A DNA stretch of 64,000 nucleotides from Tepidicaulis sp002389665. GTDB taxonomy: Bacteria > Pseudomonadota > Alphaproteobacteria > Parvibaculales > Parvibaculaceae. This document shows positions 1 to 7,911 of this stretch, in pieces (the stretch's first letter is position 1; every line of letters begins with the position of its first letter). The notes beneath the pieces were generated by a model, which was not told the DNA's origin, ran no database searches, and saw only the letters and a list, made by a program, of their open reading frames with translations. The position numbers and the translations under genes were made by a program. Location of the stretch: NCBI RefSeq assembly GCF_965222285.1, contig NZ_OZ244942.1, positions 1,984,001-2,048,000 of the forward strand, written 5' to 3'.

Positions 1-347
1 ATAAGCGGCACGAGCATGCGCTCTTTCTGCTCCGCCGTGCCGAAGACGACAACGGGCATCGGCCCGAAAAGGTTCATATGGATGGAGGAGGCGCCGGAAA
101 GGCAGGCCCCGGATTCGGCAATGGTCTGGGCGATGATGGCCGCTTCCGTAACCCCGAGCCCCGCGCCGCCATATTCCTCGGGCATGGCGATACCAAGCCA
201 GCCGCCGGCCGCGATATCGGCGACGAAATCCTCCGGAAACTCGCCGTCCGTGTCCCGGGCCAGCCAATAGGTATCGTCATATTTCGCGCAAATCCGGGCG
301 ACGGCGTCGCGCACCGCTTCTTGTTCCGGCGAGAATGTGAAGTCCAT
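1..347 (-). CDS. Acyl-CoA dehydrogenase, N-terminal part (3' end lies outside window)
   Basis: The first 115 codons of an acyl-CoA dehydrogenase are readable on the minus strand, starting MDFTFSPEQEAVRDAV and containing the family signature MPEEYGGAGLG followed by EAAIIAQTIAESG. These enzymes are FAD flavoproteins that introduce a trans-2 double bond into acyl-CoA thioesters. The start ATG has GGGGAGG just upstream. The middle (FAD-binding) and C-terminal helical domains and the catalytic Glu are beyond the edge, so chain-length preference cannot be judged. It is divergent from the MaoC/CitE pair, which also handles CoA thioesters. Confidence 0.9.
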   Translation of the reverse strand, partial: MDFTFSPEQEAVRDAVARICAKYDDTYWLARDTDGEFPEDFVADIAAGGWLGIAMPEEYGGAGLGVTEAAIIAQTIAESGACLSGASSIHMNLFGPMPVVVFGTAEQKERMLVPL

Positions 348-430
348 GGGGCCTCCCCTCTTTTTGCGTTATAACCTACCCAATCTCTCAAGCCGCCGAT
401 AGAGCGGCACCGGACGACAGGGAGCCTTTC

Positions 431-889
431 ATGCCGGGTATGTATTTTGAAGAATTCGAAGAGGGCCAGATCATCGCCCATGCCATCCGCCGCACCGTCA
501 CGGAAACGGACAATGTGCTCTTTTCCACCATGACGATGAACCCGGCGGCGCTGCATCTCGATCACGACTACGCCGAAAAAGAGACGGAGTTCGGCAAGCC
601 TCTGGTCAATTCTCTTTTCACGCTCGGCCTGATGATCGGCATTTCGGTGCATGAAACGACGCTCGGCACCACCATCGCCAATCTGGGCATGACGGACATC
701 ACCTTCCCCAAACCCGTTTTCCACGGCGACACGCTGCGTATCGAAACGAAAGTCATGGGCAAGCGTCGCTCGAAGTCGCGGCCCAAGGCGGGGATCGTGA
801 CCTTCGAGCACACCGCCTTCAACCAGCACGGCGATGAAGTGGCCAAATGCACCCGCCAGGCTTTCATGCACGCCAAGACGGAGGGCTGA
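431..889 (+). CDS. MaoC-family (hotdog fold) acyl-CoA dehydratase
   Basis: A 152-residue single-hotdog MaoC-like protein. It has the expected D-x(4)-H style active-site region (NPAALHLDHDYAE, about residues 37-49) and the conserved central segment (PLVNSLFTLGLMIGI), followed by a C-terminal strand region with TFEHTAFNQHGDEV. Family members hydrate enoyl-CoA esters; close relatives paired with CitE-like lyases include mesaconyl-CoA/methylfumaryl-CoA hydratases. The ATG follows GGGAG with 7 nt spacing. It ends 4 nt before the CitE-like gene, so the two are almost certainly cotranscribed and act on the same CoA intermediate. Exact substrate is inferred only. Confidence 0.85.
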   Translation: MPGMYFEEFEEGQIIAHAIRRTVTETDNVLFSTMTMNPAALHLDHDYAEKETEFGKPLVNSLFTLGLMIGISVHETTLGTTIANLGMTDITFPKPVFHGDTLRIETKVMGKRRSKSRPKAGIVTFEHTAFNQHGDEVAKCTRQAFMHAKTEG

Positions 890-893
890 TCCC

Positions 894-1757
894 ATGCGCT
901 CCCTTCTCTTTGTGCCGGGCGACAGCGAAAAGAAACAGGCCAAGGCCCAGGATAGCGGCGCGGATGCGCTGATCCTCGATATGGAAGATTCCGTCGCCCT
1001 TTCGGCGAAGGAAACCGCGCGGGCCATGACCGCCGAATATGTGAAAGGCGCGCCTGCAACGGGCCCTAAACTTATCGTGCGCATGAACGCGCTCGACACG
1101 CCTTTCTGGGAAGAGGATTTGAAAGCCATCGTCCCCGCCCGGCCTTTCGCCGTCATGGTGCCGAAAACGATCTCGGGCGCCTGCATCGCGAAAGTCGCCG
1201 GGGCGCTGGACAGGCTCGAACAGGAAAACGGCCTGCCGGAAGGCGCGGTGAAGCTCTGCAATGTGGCGACGGAAACCGCCGCCTCTCTCTTCAATATGGG
1301 CAGTTATGCAGGCGCAAGCCCCAGGCTCTTTGCCATGACCTGGGGCGCGGAAGACCTGGCCGCCGATCTTGGCGCACGCTCCAACAAGGATGAAAGCGGT
1401 GCTTATACCGGCCCCTATCAGCTTGCCCGCACGCTTTGCCTTCTCGGCGCTGTGGCAGCGGAGGCCATGCCCATCGATTCCATCTGCAAGGAATTCCGCG
1501 ATGAAGCGGCCTTACGGGCGGAAACCCGCGCCGGGCTGCGCGACGGCTTTACCGGTAAAATGGCGATCCACCCCGCCCAGGTGCCGGTGATCAACGAGGT
1601 CTATACGCCGAGCGATGACGACCTTGCCCATGCCCGCGCCATTGTGAAAGCCTTTGAGGAGGCTGGCGATGTGGGCGTGGTAAGCCTCGACGGTGTGATG
1701 CTCGACCGCCCGCATTTGAAACAGGCCGAGCGCATTCTCGCCAAAGCGGCAGGATAA
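894..1757 (+). CDS. HpcH/HpaI aldolase / CitE-like CoA lyase
   Basis: A 287-residue TIM-barrel enzyme of the citrate lyase beta / malyl-CoA lyase family. Visible signatures are the N-terminal RSLLFVPGD, the LDMEDSV strand carrying metal-proximal acidic residues (about 29-33), the Arg in LIVRMNAL, the TWGAEDLAADLG block and the GKMAIHPAQ block near the C-terminus. Members cleave or hydrolyse 3-hydroxyacyl-CoA dicarboxylates with Mg2+. The ATG at 894 is chosen because FVPG is then at the usual distance from the N-terminus; an upstream in-frame ATG lies inside the MaoC gene. The pairing with a MaoC dehydratase suggests a beta-methylmalyl-CoA or citramalyl-CoA type step (inference). Confidence 0.85.
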   Translation: MRSLLFVPGDSEKKQAKAQDSGADALILDMEDSVALSAKETARAMTAEYVKGAPATGPKLIVRMNALDTPFWEEDLKAIVPARPFAVMVPKTISGACIAKVAGALDRLEQENGLPEGAVKLCNVATETAASLFNMGSYAGASPRLFAMTWGAEDLAADLGARSNKDESGAYTGPYQLARTLCLLGAVAAEAMPIDSICKEFRDEAALRAETRAGLRDGFTGKMAIHPAQVPVINEVYTPSDDDLAHARAIVKAFEEAGDVGVVSLDGVMLDRPHLKQAERILAKAAG

Positions 1758-1775
1758 AAAGACCGGGAGGAGACG

Positions 1776-2603
1776 ATGGAGGAAAAACAGAAGGAAGCGC
1801 ATCTGGCGCGCCTTAGCGAAGACGGCTACACGATCGTCGAAAACGCCATCGAGCCGGATTTTATCGAGGCGCTGAACGAGACCCTGCTTGGCCTTGAAAA
1901 GGAGCTCGGCATCGAGCCCGCCTATAATTCCTTCGAAGGGCACAAGACGCTGCGCATCTACAATCTGCTTGCCCGCGCACGGCTTTTCGAGCGCGTGCCG
2001 GTGCATGAGAATGTGCTGCCGCTCATCGAAGGCGTGCTCGACAAGGGCTGCCTCATCTCCTCCCTTTCCTCCATCGCCATTCTGCCCGGCGAGCGCGCCC
2101 AGCCCATCCATTCCGACGATCAGGTGATCGGCCTCACCCGGCCGCATAAATCCGTCGTCTGCAATTCCATGTGGGCGCTCAGCGATTTTACGGAAGAAAA
2201 CGGCGCAACCCGCCTCGTGCCCGGCAGTCACAAATGGGATCATTGCCCGACCTATGGCGAGCATTACGCATCCATTCCCGCCGAAATGCCGAAAGGCTCC
2301 GTGCTGGTCTGGGTGGGCAGCCTCTGGCATGGCGGCGGCGCGCATAAAGCTGAAGAGCGGCGCACCGGCCTTGCGATGAATTATTGCGCCGGCTTCATCC
2401 GCCAGCAGGAGAACCAGCAGCTCGGCATTCCGCTGGAGCGGGTGAAAGAGTTTTCCCCGCGCTTGCAGGAGCTTGCCGGTTTCGGCACCTATCAGGGCTT
2501 GATCGGCCATATCGACAAGCAAAGCCCGCGCGAGGCGGTGCTGGGCCAGAAAGGCGGACATAAATCGATCTGGGATCACGATAAAAAGGAACCGGTCTCC
2601 TGA
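1776..2603 (+). CDS. Phytanoyl-CoA dioxygenase (PhyH) family Fe(II)/2-oxoglutarate oxygenase
   Basis: A 275-residue PhyH-family protein. The Fe(II) facial triad is visible as H112-x-D114 (IHSDDQ) and H185 (LWHGGG), with an Arg (195/196) placed to bind 2-oxoglutarate. The conserved GATRLVPGSHKW segment (about 143-154) is typical of the double-stranded beta-helix core. Family enzymes hydroxylate lipids or CoA esters; the specific substrate is not evident. It starts 18 nt after the CitE-like gene, with GGGAGGAG ahead of its ATG, so it probably belongs to the same operon and may oxygenate a related substrate. Confidence 0.85.
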   Translation: MEEKQKEAHLARLSEDGYTIVENAIEPDFIEALNETLLGLEKELGIEPAYNSFEGHKTLRIYNLLARARLFERVPVHENVLPLIEGVLDKGCLISSLSSIAILPGERAQPIHSDDQVIGLTRPHKSVVCNSMWALSDFTEENGATRLVPGSHKWDHCPTYGEHYASIPAEMPKGSVLVWVGSLWHGGGAHKAEERRTGLAMNYCAGFIRQQENQQLGIPLERVKEFSPRLQELAGFGTYQGLIGHIDKQSPREAVLGQKGGHKSIWDHDKKEPVS

Positions 2604-2649
2604 GGTCCCGCTTCATGCTATGCTGATCTTATCCAGGATGGGGGCGAAG

Positions 2650-2949
2650 ATGAGCTGGAGAGATTTGACCATTAAACGCGTTGCAAGCCTTGCCTTGGCG
2701 ATTGCCACGGGCGGCGCGGCCTTTCTGATTTATCTGGAAAGCACGCTGGGCGGTTTTTGCATTGCCGTGCTGGCGCTGGTTCTGGCGGCGGGCGGTGTAC
2801 TCGACCGGCGCGTGTCGGGCGGCTTTGCGTCGGACGATCTTGAAGGGCGCAAAGCCGCGCTGCGCGGCGTTGCCGTGCGCCAGGGCCGCGCCATGACACG
2901 GCGCGAGGAAGGCGAGATCAGCGGCGCCCCGCCTTCGGGCAATGCATAA
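2650..2949 (+). CDS. Small membrane protein of unknown function
   Basis: About 99 residues, beginning MSWRDLTIKRV. Two adjacent hydrophobic stretches (roughly residues 11-28 and 33-52) predict two membrane helices, followed by a basic, charged cytosolic tail rich in Arg and Gly. No family is recognised. The start at 2650 is chosen for the GGGGCGA sequence before it; in-frame ATGs at 2620 and 2638 are also possible. It follows the PhyH gene by 46 nt on the same strand. Confidence 0.55.
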   Translation: MSWRDLTIKRVASLALAIATGGAAFLIYLESTLGGFCIAVLALVLAAGGVLDRRVSGGFASDDLEGRKAALRGVAVRQGRAMTRREEGEISGAPPSGNA

Positions 2950-2961
2950 GCGCAGGCGCCG

Positions 2962-3555
2962 TCAGCCTTTCCAGTAACTCACCCGCTCTTCAAGCGGCGG
3001 GCGTACGCGCTCATCGGGCTTGGCGGCAGCGGAACCGAGATAGATGAACCCGGCCACCCGGTCCCCTTTCCGCATGCCGAGGAGCTTATGAACCTTCTTG
3101 TCGAAGGCATACCATTCCGTCAGCCATTGCGCGGCAAGACCAAGCGCGCTCGCGGCAACCAGCATATTCTGGCAGACGGCGCCGGCGGAAAGCCGCTGCT
3201 CCCATTTCGGAATTTTGGGATGATCTTCGGCGGTGGAAATCACCGCCACAACAACCGGCGCGCGCGTCAGCCGTTCGGCTTCTAGTGTCACGCGTTTTTC
3301 ATCCGCTTTGGGTTCCTGCTTCTTGAAGATACGGGCAAGCTCTTCACCGAACGCCGCCCGCGCCGCGCCTTCGAAAACGACGAAGCGCCAGGGCCCAAGC
3401 TTGCCGTGATCGGGCACGCGCCAGCCTGCTTCCAATATCTGCTCGAGCTCGGCCTTACTCGGCCCCGGCCCCTGCATGTCCTTCGCCGTGACCGAGCGGC
3501 GGGCAAGCAGCACATCGAGAAAACCGGGCAGCGCGGGAAGCGGCGTCGCACTCAT
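2962..3555 (-). CDS. Nitroreductase family protein (FMN oxidoreductase)
   Basis: A 197-residue protein. It has the family N-terminus LLARRSVTAKDM (RRS binds FMN phosphate), the GWRVPDHGKLGPWRFVV segment, and the central SAGAVCQNMLVAASALGLAAQWLTEW helix typical of the YdjA/nitroreductase subgroup, then a short C-terminus (PDERVRPPLEERVSYWKG). Such enzymes reduce nitroaromatics, quinones or related compounds with NAD(P)H; the physiological substrate is unknown. The ATG at 3555 is preferred over the more upstream ATG because AAGGA lies about 8 nt upstream. It is convergent with the small membrane protein gene. Confidence 0.85.
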   Translation of the reverse strand: MSATPLPALPGFLDVLLARRSVTAKDMQGPGPSKAELEQILEAGWRVPDHGKLGPWRFVVFEGAARAAFGEELARIFKKQEPKADEKRVTLEAERLTRAPVVVAVISTAEDHPKIPKWEQRLSAGAVCQNMLVAASALGLAAQWLTEWYAFDKKVHKLLGMRKGDRVAGFIYLGSAAAKPDERVRPPLEERVSYWKG

Positions 3556-3727
3556 GGGAAGTCCTTTTTGCGAATCTTTATCAAAAATAACAAAGTGCTC
3601 CTCACATAAGCCATCCGGGCCCATTGTTCAAACCGGCTTCGCGCCTGCCTCCGAGCCGCACATCACATTTACGCGCGCAGGCGAGCTTTGCCTTTACCCA
3701 TGAAAACTTGCGTTTCACCATATTTCG

Positions 3728-4540
3728 ATGGGGGCGGCGAATAGTATATGGGGCGGTATCGCGGGAACGGGGCTGGCGCTGATGTCGAGCGCCCTGCCCG
3801 CCCATGCCGGCGCCTGGCCGCAGGAGAAAGGCAAGACGCTCGTCATTACCTCTTTCACGGTGGCCGAAGCCAGCCGGGCTTACGGCGCGGACGGGCGCGC
3901 GGCGCCCACCAACCCTTTCAGCAAAAAAGAATTTCAGATTTACGCCGAATATGGCTGGCGCGACACCGTCACGCTGGTCGGCAAGGCCGCCTATTCCAGC
4001 GAGATTGTGGAGAGCCCCATCGGGCGGGTCGGCTCGAACGATCTGCGTTTCATCGAAGGGGGCGTGCGTGTGGCGCTTGGAGAATGGCGGGGCACCCGCA
4101 TCGCGCTTGAAACGCTGGGCACGCTCACCACCGCCACCTATGAAGGCGATACGTTTTCGCCGGAAGCGGGCAATGTGGATGTGGAAAGCGCAGTCTATTT
4201 CGGCCAGACGACAACGCTTCTGGGACGTGATGCCTTTACCGATCAGCGCGTGGCTTACCGGCTGCGCACCGGCGGCAAACCCGATGAGATCAACGCCATC
4301 GCAACTGCGGGCGTTCATATGAGCCCGGATTGGACGGTGCTTCTTCAATCCTCAAACTTTCTATCCATCGGCCCGGAAAATGCGCCGCGCGGCTCGGCCA
4401 GCGCCTACAAGGCGCATCTCTCATCCATCATCCGCATGAGCCCCATTCTTTCCGTGGAGATCGGTGGCTACACCACCTATGCCGGCATGAACACGGTGAA
4501 AGACAGCGGCATCAAGCTCGGCTTCTGGTATCACTTTTAA
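3728..4540 (+). CDS. Predicted outer-membrane beta-barrel protein, function unknown
   Basis: A 270-residue exported protein with a signal peptide ending near residue 27 (ALPAHA|GAW). The mature part is a run of alternating amphipathic strands, and the chain ends in an aromatic-rich strand with C-terminal Phe (GIKLGFWYHF), the classic BAM recognition signal of outer-membrane barrels. Predicted barrel strands are consistent with a 10-12 strand porin-like fold. No family was identified with confidence. A strong bidirectional terminator follows at 4554-4577. Confidence 0.75.
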   Translation: MGAANSIWGGIAGTGLALMSSALPAHAGAWPQEKGKTLVITSFTVAEASRAYGADGRAAPTNPFSKKEFQIYAEYGWRDTVTLVGKAAYSSEIVESPIGRVGSNDLRFIEGGVRVALGEWRGTRIALETLGTLTTATYEGDTFSPEAGNVDVESAVYFGQTTTLLGRDAFTDQRVAYRLRTGGKPDEINAIATAGVHMSPDWTVLLQSSNFLSIGPENAPRGSASAYKAHLSSIIRMSPILSVEIGGYTTYAGMNTVKDSGIKLGFWYHF

Positions 4541-4553
4541 AGAGCCCAAAAGA

Positions 4554-4577
4554 AAAGGCCGGGGTGCCCCGGCCTTT
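4554..4577 (+). terminator. Bidirectional intrinsic terminator
   Basis: A GC stem (GGCCGGG / CCCGGCC) flanked by A-run on one side and T-run on the other, sitting between the convergent ends of the outer-membrane protein gene and thrS. It can therefore serve both strands. Confidence 0.8.
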
Positions 4578-4585
4578 CCTCGATC

Positions 4586-6574
4586 TTATTCAGCAGCTTT
4601 TGCCGCGCTTCGGGCGGGCGCGAGATCCGGCGGCAGCGCCTCTTCGCGCAGCGCGGCAATCGTTTCATCGAGCCCCGCCACCGTCTGATCCTTGGAGCCA
4701 AGACGGCGGATGGAGAAAGTCTTTTCCTCCGCCTCGCGCCGGCCCGCGACGAGAATGACCGGCACCTTGGCGACCGAGTGCTCGCGCACCTTGTAGTTGA
4801 TCTTCTCGTTCCTCAGATCGAGCTCGACGCGCAGACCCGCCGCGCGCAGCTTTTCATACGACTCGCGCGCATACTCATCCGCATCCGACGTAATGGTCGT
4901 CACCACCGCCTGCACGGGCGCGAGCCAGAGCGGGAAGCGGCCTTCATAGTTCTCGATCATGATGCCGATGAAGCGCTCCAGCGTGCCGAGCACCGCGCGG
5001 TGCAGCATGACGGGCCGGTGGCGGCCGCCATCCTCACCCACATAAGAGGCATCGAGACGCTCCGGCAGCACGAAGTCGAGCTGCAACGTGCCGCATTGCC
5101 AGGTCCGCCCGATCGCATCGCGCAGGTGGAATTCGAGCTTCGGCCCGTAGAAGGCCCCCTCGCCCGGCGCGAACTCGAACTCGAGCCCGGCGGCATTAAG
5201 CGCGTCTTCAAGGCCCTTCTCGGCTTTATCCCACACCGCATCTTCGCCCGCGCGCACTTCCGGCCGCGTGGCGAGCTTCACCGCAATGTCCGTAAAGCCG
5301 AGATCGTGATAGACCTTCTGCAACAATTCGCAGAAAGCGACGCTTTCCGCCGTGATCTGATCCTCACGGCAGAAAATATGCGCATCGTCCTGCGTCATCT
5401 GGCGCACGCGCATAAGGCCATGCAGCGCCCCATGCGCTTCGTTGCGGTGACAGCAGCCGAACTCGGCCATGCGCAAGGGCAGGTCGCGGTAGGATTTGAT
5501 GCCCTGCTTGAAGATCTGCACATGGGCCGGGCAGTTCATCGGCTTCAGCGCCATGAACTCCGCCTCGCCGGAAAGAACCGGCGCATCTTCCTCCGTGCTC
5601 GGAATTTCATCCGGCACGACGAACATGTTCTCGCGGAATTTCGACCAGTGGCCCGACTGTTCCCAAAACTTGGAATCGAGAAGCTGCGGCGTTTTCACTT
5701 CCACATAATCGCTCTCTTCCAGGCGCCGGCGGATATATTGCTCCAGCGCCTGCCAGATGCGGTAGCCCTTCGGGTGCCAGAAGACCGAGCCCTGCGCTTC
5801 TTCCTGAAGGTGGAAAAGGTCCATCTCGCGGCCGAGCTTGCGGTGATCGCGCTTTTCCGCCTCCTCCAGCATATGGAGATAGGCTTTCAGCTCTTTCTCA
5901 TTCGTCCAGGCCGTGCCGTAAATGCGCTGAAGCTGCTCGTTCTTCGCATCCCCGCGCCAATAAGCGCCCGACACACGCATCAGCTTGAAAGCCTTGCCGA
6001 GCTTGCCCGTGGAGGGCAGGTGCGGCCCGCGGCACAGGTCCAGCCAGTCGCCCTGCTTATAGATGCGGATGTCCTCGCCATCCGGGATGTCGTTCACGAG
6101 CTCGACTTTGTAAGGCTCGTCGATCTTCTTGAAATAGGCGATCGCCTCGTCCTTCGACCACACCTCGCGCACGATGGGTTCGTCCCGGTCGACGATTTCC
6201 TGCATCCGCTTTTCGATCTTTTCCAGATCGTCCTCGGAAAAACGTTCCTCGCGGTGGAAATCGTAGAAGAAGCCGTTCTCGATCACCGGGCCGATCGTGT
6301 CATGGGTGCCGGGGAAAAGCTCTTGGACGGCCTGCGCCATGACATGGGCCGCATCGTGGCGCAGAAGCTCGAGCCCGTCCGGGCTTTCCTTCGTCACCAC
6401 CTCGACCTTGGCGTCATGGGCAATTTCGGAGCAAAGATCGTCGACCTTCCCGTCGATCTTCACCGCCACGGCCTTCTTGGCGAGCGATTTGGAAATGCTT
6501 TCGGCCAGCTCGAAACCGTTCAAGGCTTTTTCATACTCGCGGACGGACCCGTCCGGCATCGTCAATTTGATCAT
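4586..6574 (-). CDS. thrS: Threonyl-tRNA synthetase
   Basis: A 662-residue class II synthetase with full ThrRS layout. It has an N-terminal TGS domain (IKLTMPDGSVREYE), the SAD/editing domain with the HDAAHVMAQAV motif (binding-site His of HxxxH type), the catalytic core with motif 2 region (FGCCHRNEAHGALHGLMRVRQMTQDDAHIFC), and the C-terminal anticodon-binding domain. It charges tRNA-Thr and removes mischarged Ser. Start ATG 6574 gives the canonical TGS N-terminus; an AGAGA motif lies just upstream. It lies 10 nt after yidD, so the two are cotranscribed. Confidence 0.97.
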   Translation of the reverse strand: MIKLTMPDGSVREYEKALNGFELAESISKSLAKKAVAVKIDGKVDDLCSEIAHDAKVEVVTKESPDGLELLRHDAAHVMAQAVQELFPGTHDTIGPVIENGFFYDFHREERFSEDDLEKIEKRMQEIVDRDEPIVREVWSKDEAIAYFKKIDEPYKVELVNDIPDGEDIRIYKQGDWLDLCRGPHLPSTGKLGKAFKLMRVSGAYWRGDAKNEQLQRIYGTAWTNEKELKAYLHMLEEAEKRDHRKLGREMDLFHLQEEAQGSVFWHPKGYRIWQALEQYIRRRLEESDYVEVKTPQLLDSKFWEQSGHWSKFRENMFVVPDEIPSTEEDAPVLSGEAEFMALKPMNCPAHVQIFKQGIKSYRDLPLRMAEFGCCHRNEAHGALHGLMRVRQMTQDDAHIFCREDQITAESVAFCELLQKVYHDLGFTDIAVKLATRPEVRAGEDAVWDKAEKGLEDALNAAGLEFEFAPGEGAFYGPKLEFHLRDAIGRTWQCGTLQLDFVLPERLDASYVGEDGGRHRPVMLHRAVLGTLERFIGIMIENYEGRFPLWLAPVQAVVTTITSDADEYARESYEKLRAAGLRVELDLRNEKINYKVREHSVAKVPVILVAGRREAEEKTFSIRRLGSKDQTVAGLDETIAALREEALPPDLAPARSAAKAAE

Positions 6575-6584
6575 CGTTTCTCTC

Positions 6585-6950
6585 TTAAACGTGCTTACCG
6601 GATGTCCGGCAGGCCGCCTCATCATTTCCTTTATCCGCGTTCGGGAGCCGCCAGACACCATAGCGCCAGGGCGCATAGATGGGCTGGGGCTGAAGCGCCG
6701 CCGGCACCGGGTCGAAGCCGTGGCTGCCCCAGGGGTGGCAGCGGGCAATGCGGGCAAGCGTCAGCCAAAAGCCCCGCCAGGCCCCGTGCCGGCGCACCGC
6801 CTCCAGCCCGTATTCCGAGCAGGTGGGCAAATGACGGCAGCGCGGCCCGATCAGCGGCGAAATTCCCAGGCGGTAGACCTGGATGAAGCCGATCATCAAA
6901 AGGCTTCCCAAAAAGCCTAAAGGATTGCGCGCCACGGCTTTCTCCCGCAT
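6585..6950 (-). CDS. yidD: Membrane protein insertion efficiency factor YidD
   Basis: A 121-residue YidD-family protein (PF01809). It has the hallmark IQVYRLGISPLIGPRCRHLPTCSEYGLEAVRRHG with the conserved Cys pair, then RIARCHPWGSHGFDPVP. It has an N-terminal amphipathic helix for the inner membrane and assists YidC-dependent insertion. The C-terminal tail beyond DPVP (about 40 residues, ending TSGKHV) is longer than in many homologues. It is immediately upstream of thrS, an arrangement known in alphaproteobacteria. Confidence 0.93.
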   Translation of the reverse strand: MREKAVARNPLGFLGSLLMIGFIQVYRLGISPLIGPRCRHLPTCSEYGLEAVRRHGAWRGFWLTLARIARCHPWGSHGFDPVPAALQPQPIYAPWRYGVWRLPNADKGNDEAACRTSGKHV

Positions 6951-7452
6951 TCCCGCCCCTTTTGGAGGGCGGCTCGTTCATGACTGTGTAGCCGGTATTG
7001 AAAGGCGGCTCAACAGCGCGGATGGAAGGAAAGGAGACGGCTAAACCGTTCTCATCCTTCAATTTTCATCGATTGTGGGTCGGAAAGAAGCCGCCCGGCG
7101 CGCCCTCGCGGGGAGCGGCTGGCTCCGGGGCACAGGCTTACGCCCGTCCGGAGCCGGGGGTAGTGAGCGTTACGGTGAGCGTGATGGCACAAGCGCGCGC
7201 AAAAGCCCGGCGCCCTGCGGGCCCCGCCTTCAGCATCTTGGCGCTGTTTCTGCCGTAACTCATTGCTGCTCCGTTTTATGCGGTCTCAATATAATAACCG
7301 GAATGCTAAGCAAAGGCTAATCCGCCTTATGGACCCCGGGACAAGCCCGGGGTGACACTTTGCGTTTGATGCGACGTTCCGCCTTTTACATGAGGCCGTC
7401 ACCCCGGCCCCCGTGCCGGGGTCCATAGAGCCTCAGCAAAAAACAACAATCC
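6951..7452. other. Intergenic region with a compound palindromic repeat
   Basis: No convincing gene in this 502-base stretch. It separates the NifU-like gene from yidD and holds one copy of the compound palindrome described at 7329-7426. The part next to yidD presumably contains the yidD-thrS promoter. Short open frames here have the composition of shadow reading frames. Confidence 0.6.
7329..7426. repeat. Compound palindromic repeat (REP/BIME-like), bare copy
   Basis: Two copies of a 26-base palindromic module in opposite orientation, 41 nt apart. The left module reads GGACCCCGGGACAAG followed by CCCGGGGTGAC; the right module is its inverted relative with a variant loop. Each module is itself a hairpin (CCCCGGG / CCCGGGG). 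The same module order and outward edges (TGGACC ... GGTCCA) recur twice around the GIY-YIG gene at 21 kb. This copy carries no gene. The palindrome is a widespread dispersed motif type in alphaproteobacteria. Confidence 0.85.
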
Positions 7453-7893
7453 TTAAGCCGCTCCGGCTTTTTCCAGCGCTTGCTCCACCGCTTCGAGCGT
7501 TGCCTCGAAGGTGAGGAGGGTGGAGGCGTGGCGGGCTTTGTACTCGCGCACGGGCTCTAGGATTTCGAGGTCCTTCCACTTGCCGGTGGGCGGGGGCCCG
7601 CCTTCTTTCAGCATGGCTTTCATTTGATCGCGGAGCGCGCGCAGCTCTTCCACGTCTGCGCCGATGACGAAATGCGCCATGATCGAGGAGGAGGATTGGC
7701 CGAGGGCGCAGGCCTTCACATCATGGGCGAAGTCCACGACCTTGCCGTCCGTCACCTTCACATCGACCGTGACCTTGGAGCCGCAAAGTTTAGAGACGGC
7801 CGTCGCCGTGCCGTCAGGATTTTCCAGCCGGCCGATGCGGGGAATGTCCCCGGCATATTTGAGAATGCGCGCGTTATAAATGTCGTCGAGCAT
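7453..7893 (-). CDS. NifU/IscU-like iron-sulfur cluster assembly scaffold
   Basis: A 146-residue protein of the NifU N-terminal/IscU family. It has the N-terminal LDDIYNARILKYAGDIPRIGRLENPDG, a Cys in KLCGSKVTVDVKV, and a second Cys in the helix start KACALGQSSSSIM (both match scaffold ligand positions). The third typical Cys near the C-terminus is not seen. In many alphaproteobacteria this protein sits with folE, hisI, yidD and thrS, as it does here. It lies 15 nt downstream of cysS on the same strand. Confidence 0.85.
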   Translation of the reverse strand: MLDDIYNARILKYAGDIPRIGRLENPDGTATAVSKLCGSKVTVDVKVTDGKVVDFAHDVKACALGQSSSSIMAHFVIGADVEELRALRDQMKAMLKEGGPPPTGKWKDLEILEPVREYKARHASTLLTFEATLEAVEQALEKAGAA

Positions 7894-7911
7894 ATCCGTC
7901 TCCGGCGGGGT

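Noticed and set aside
74..1294. 406-codon minus-strand open frame through MaoC and CitE genes
   Set aside because: Covers two well-supported genes in the opposite direction and runs out of frame into the acyl-CoA dehydrogenase gene.
4778..6886. 702-codon open frame antisense to thrS
   Set aside because: It is a shadow of the thrS gene in a GC-rich genome; its composition (His/Arg/Leu-rich) has no domain pattern, while thrS has every expected motif.
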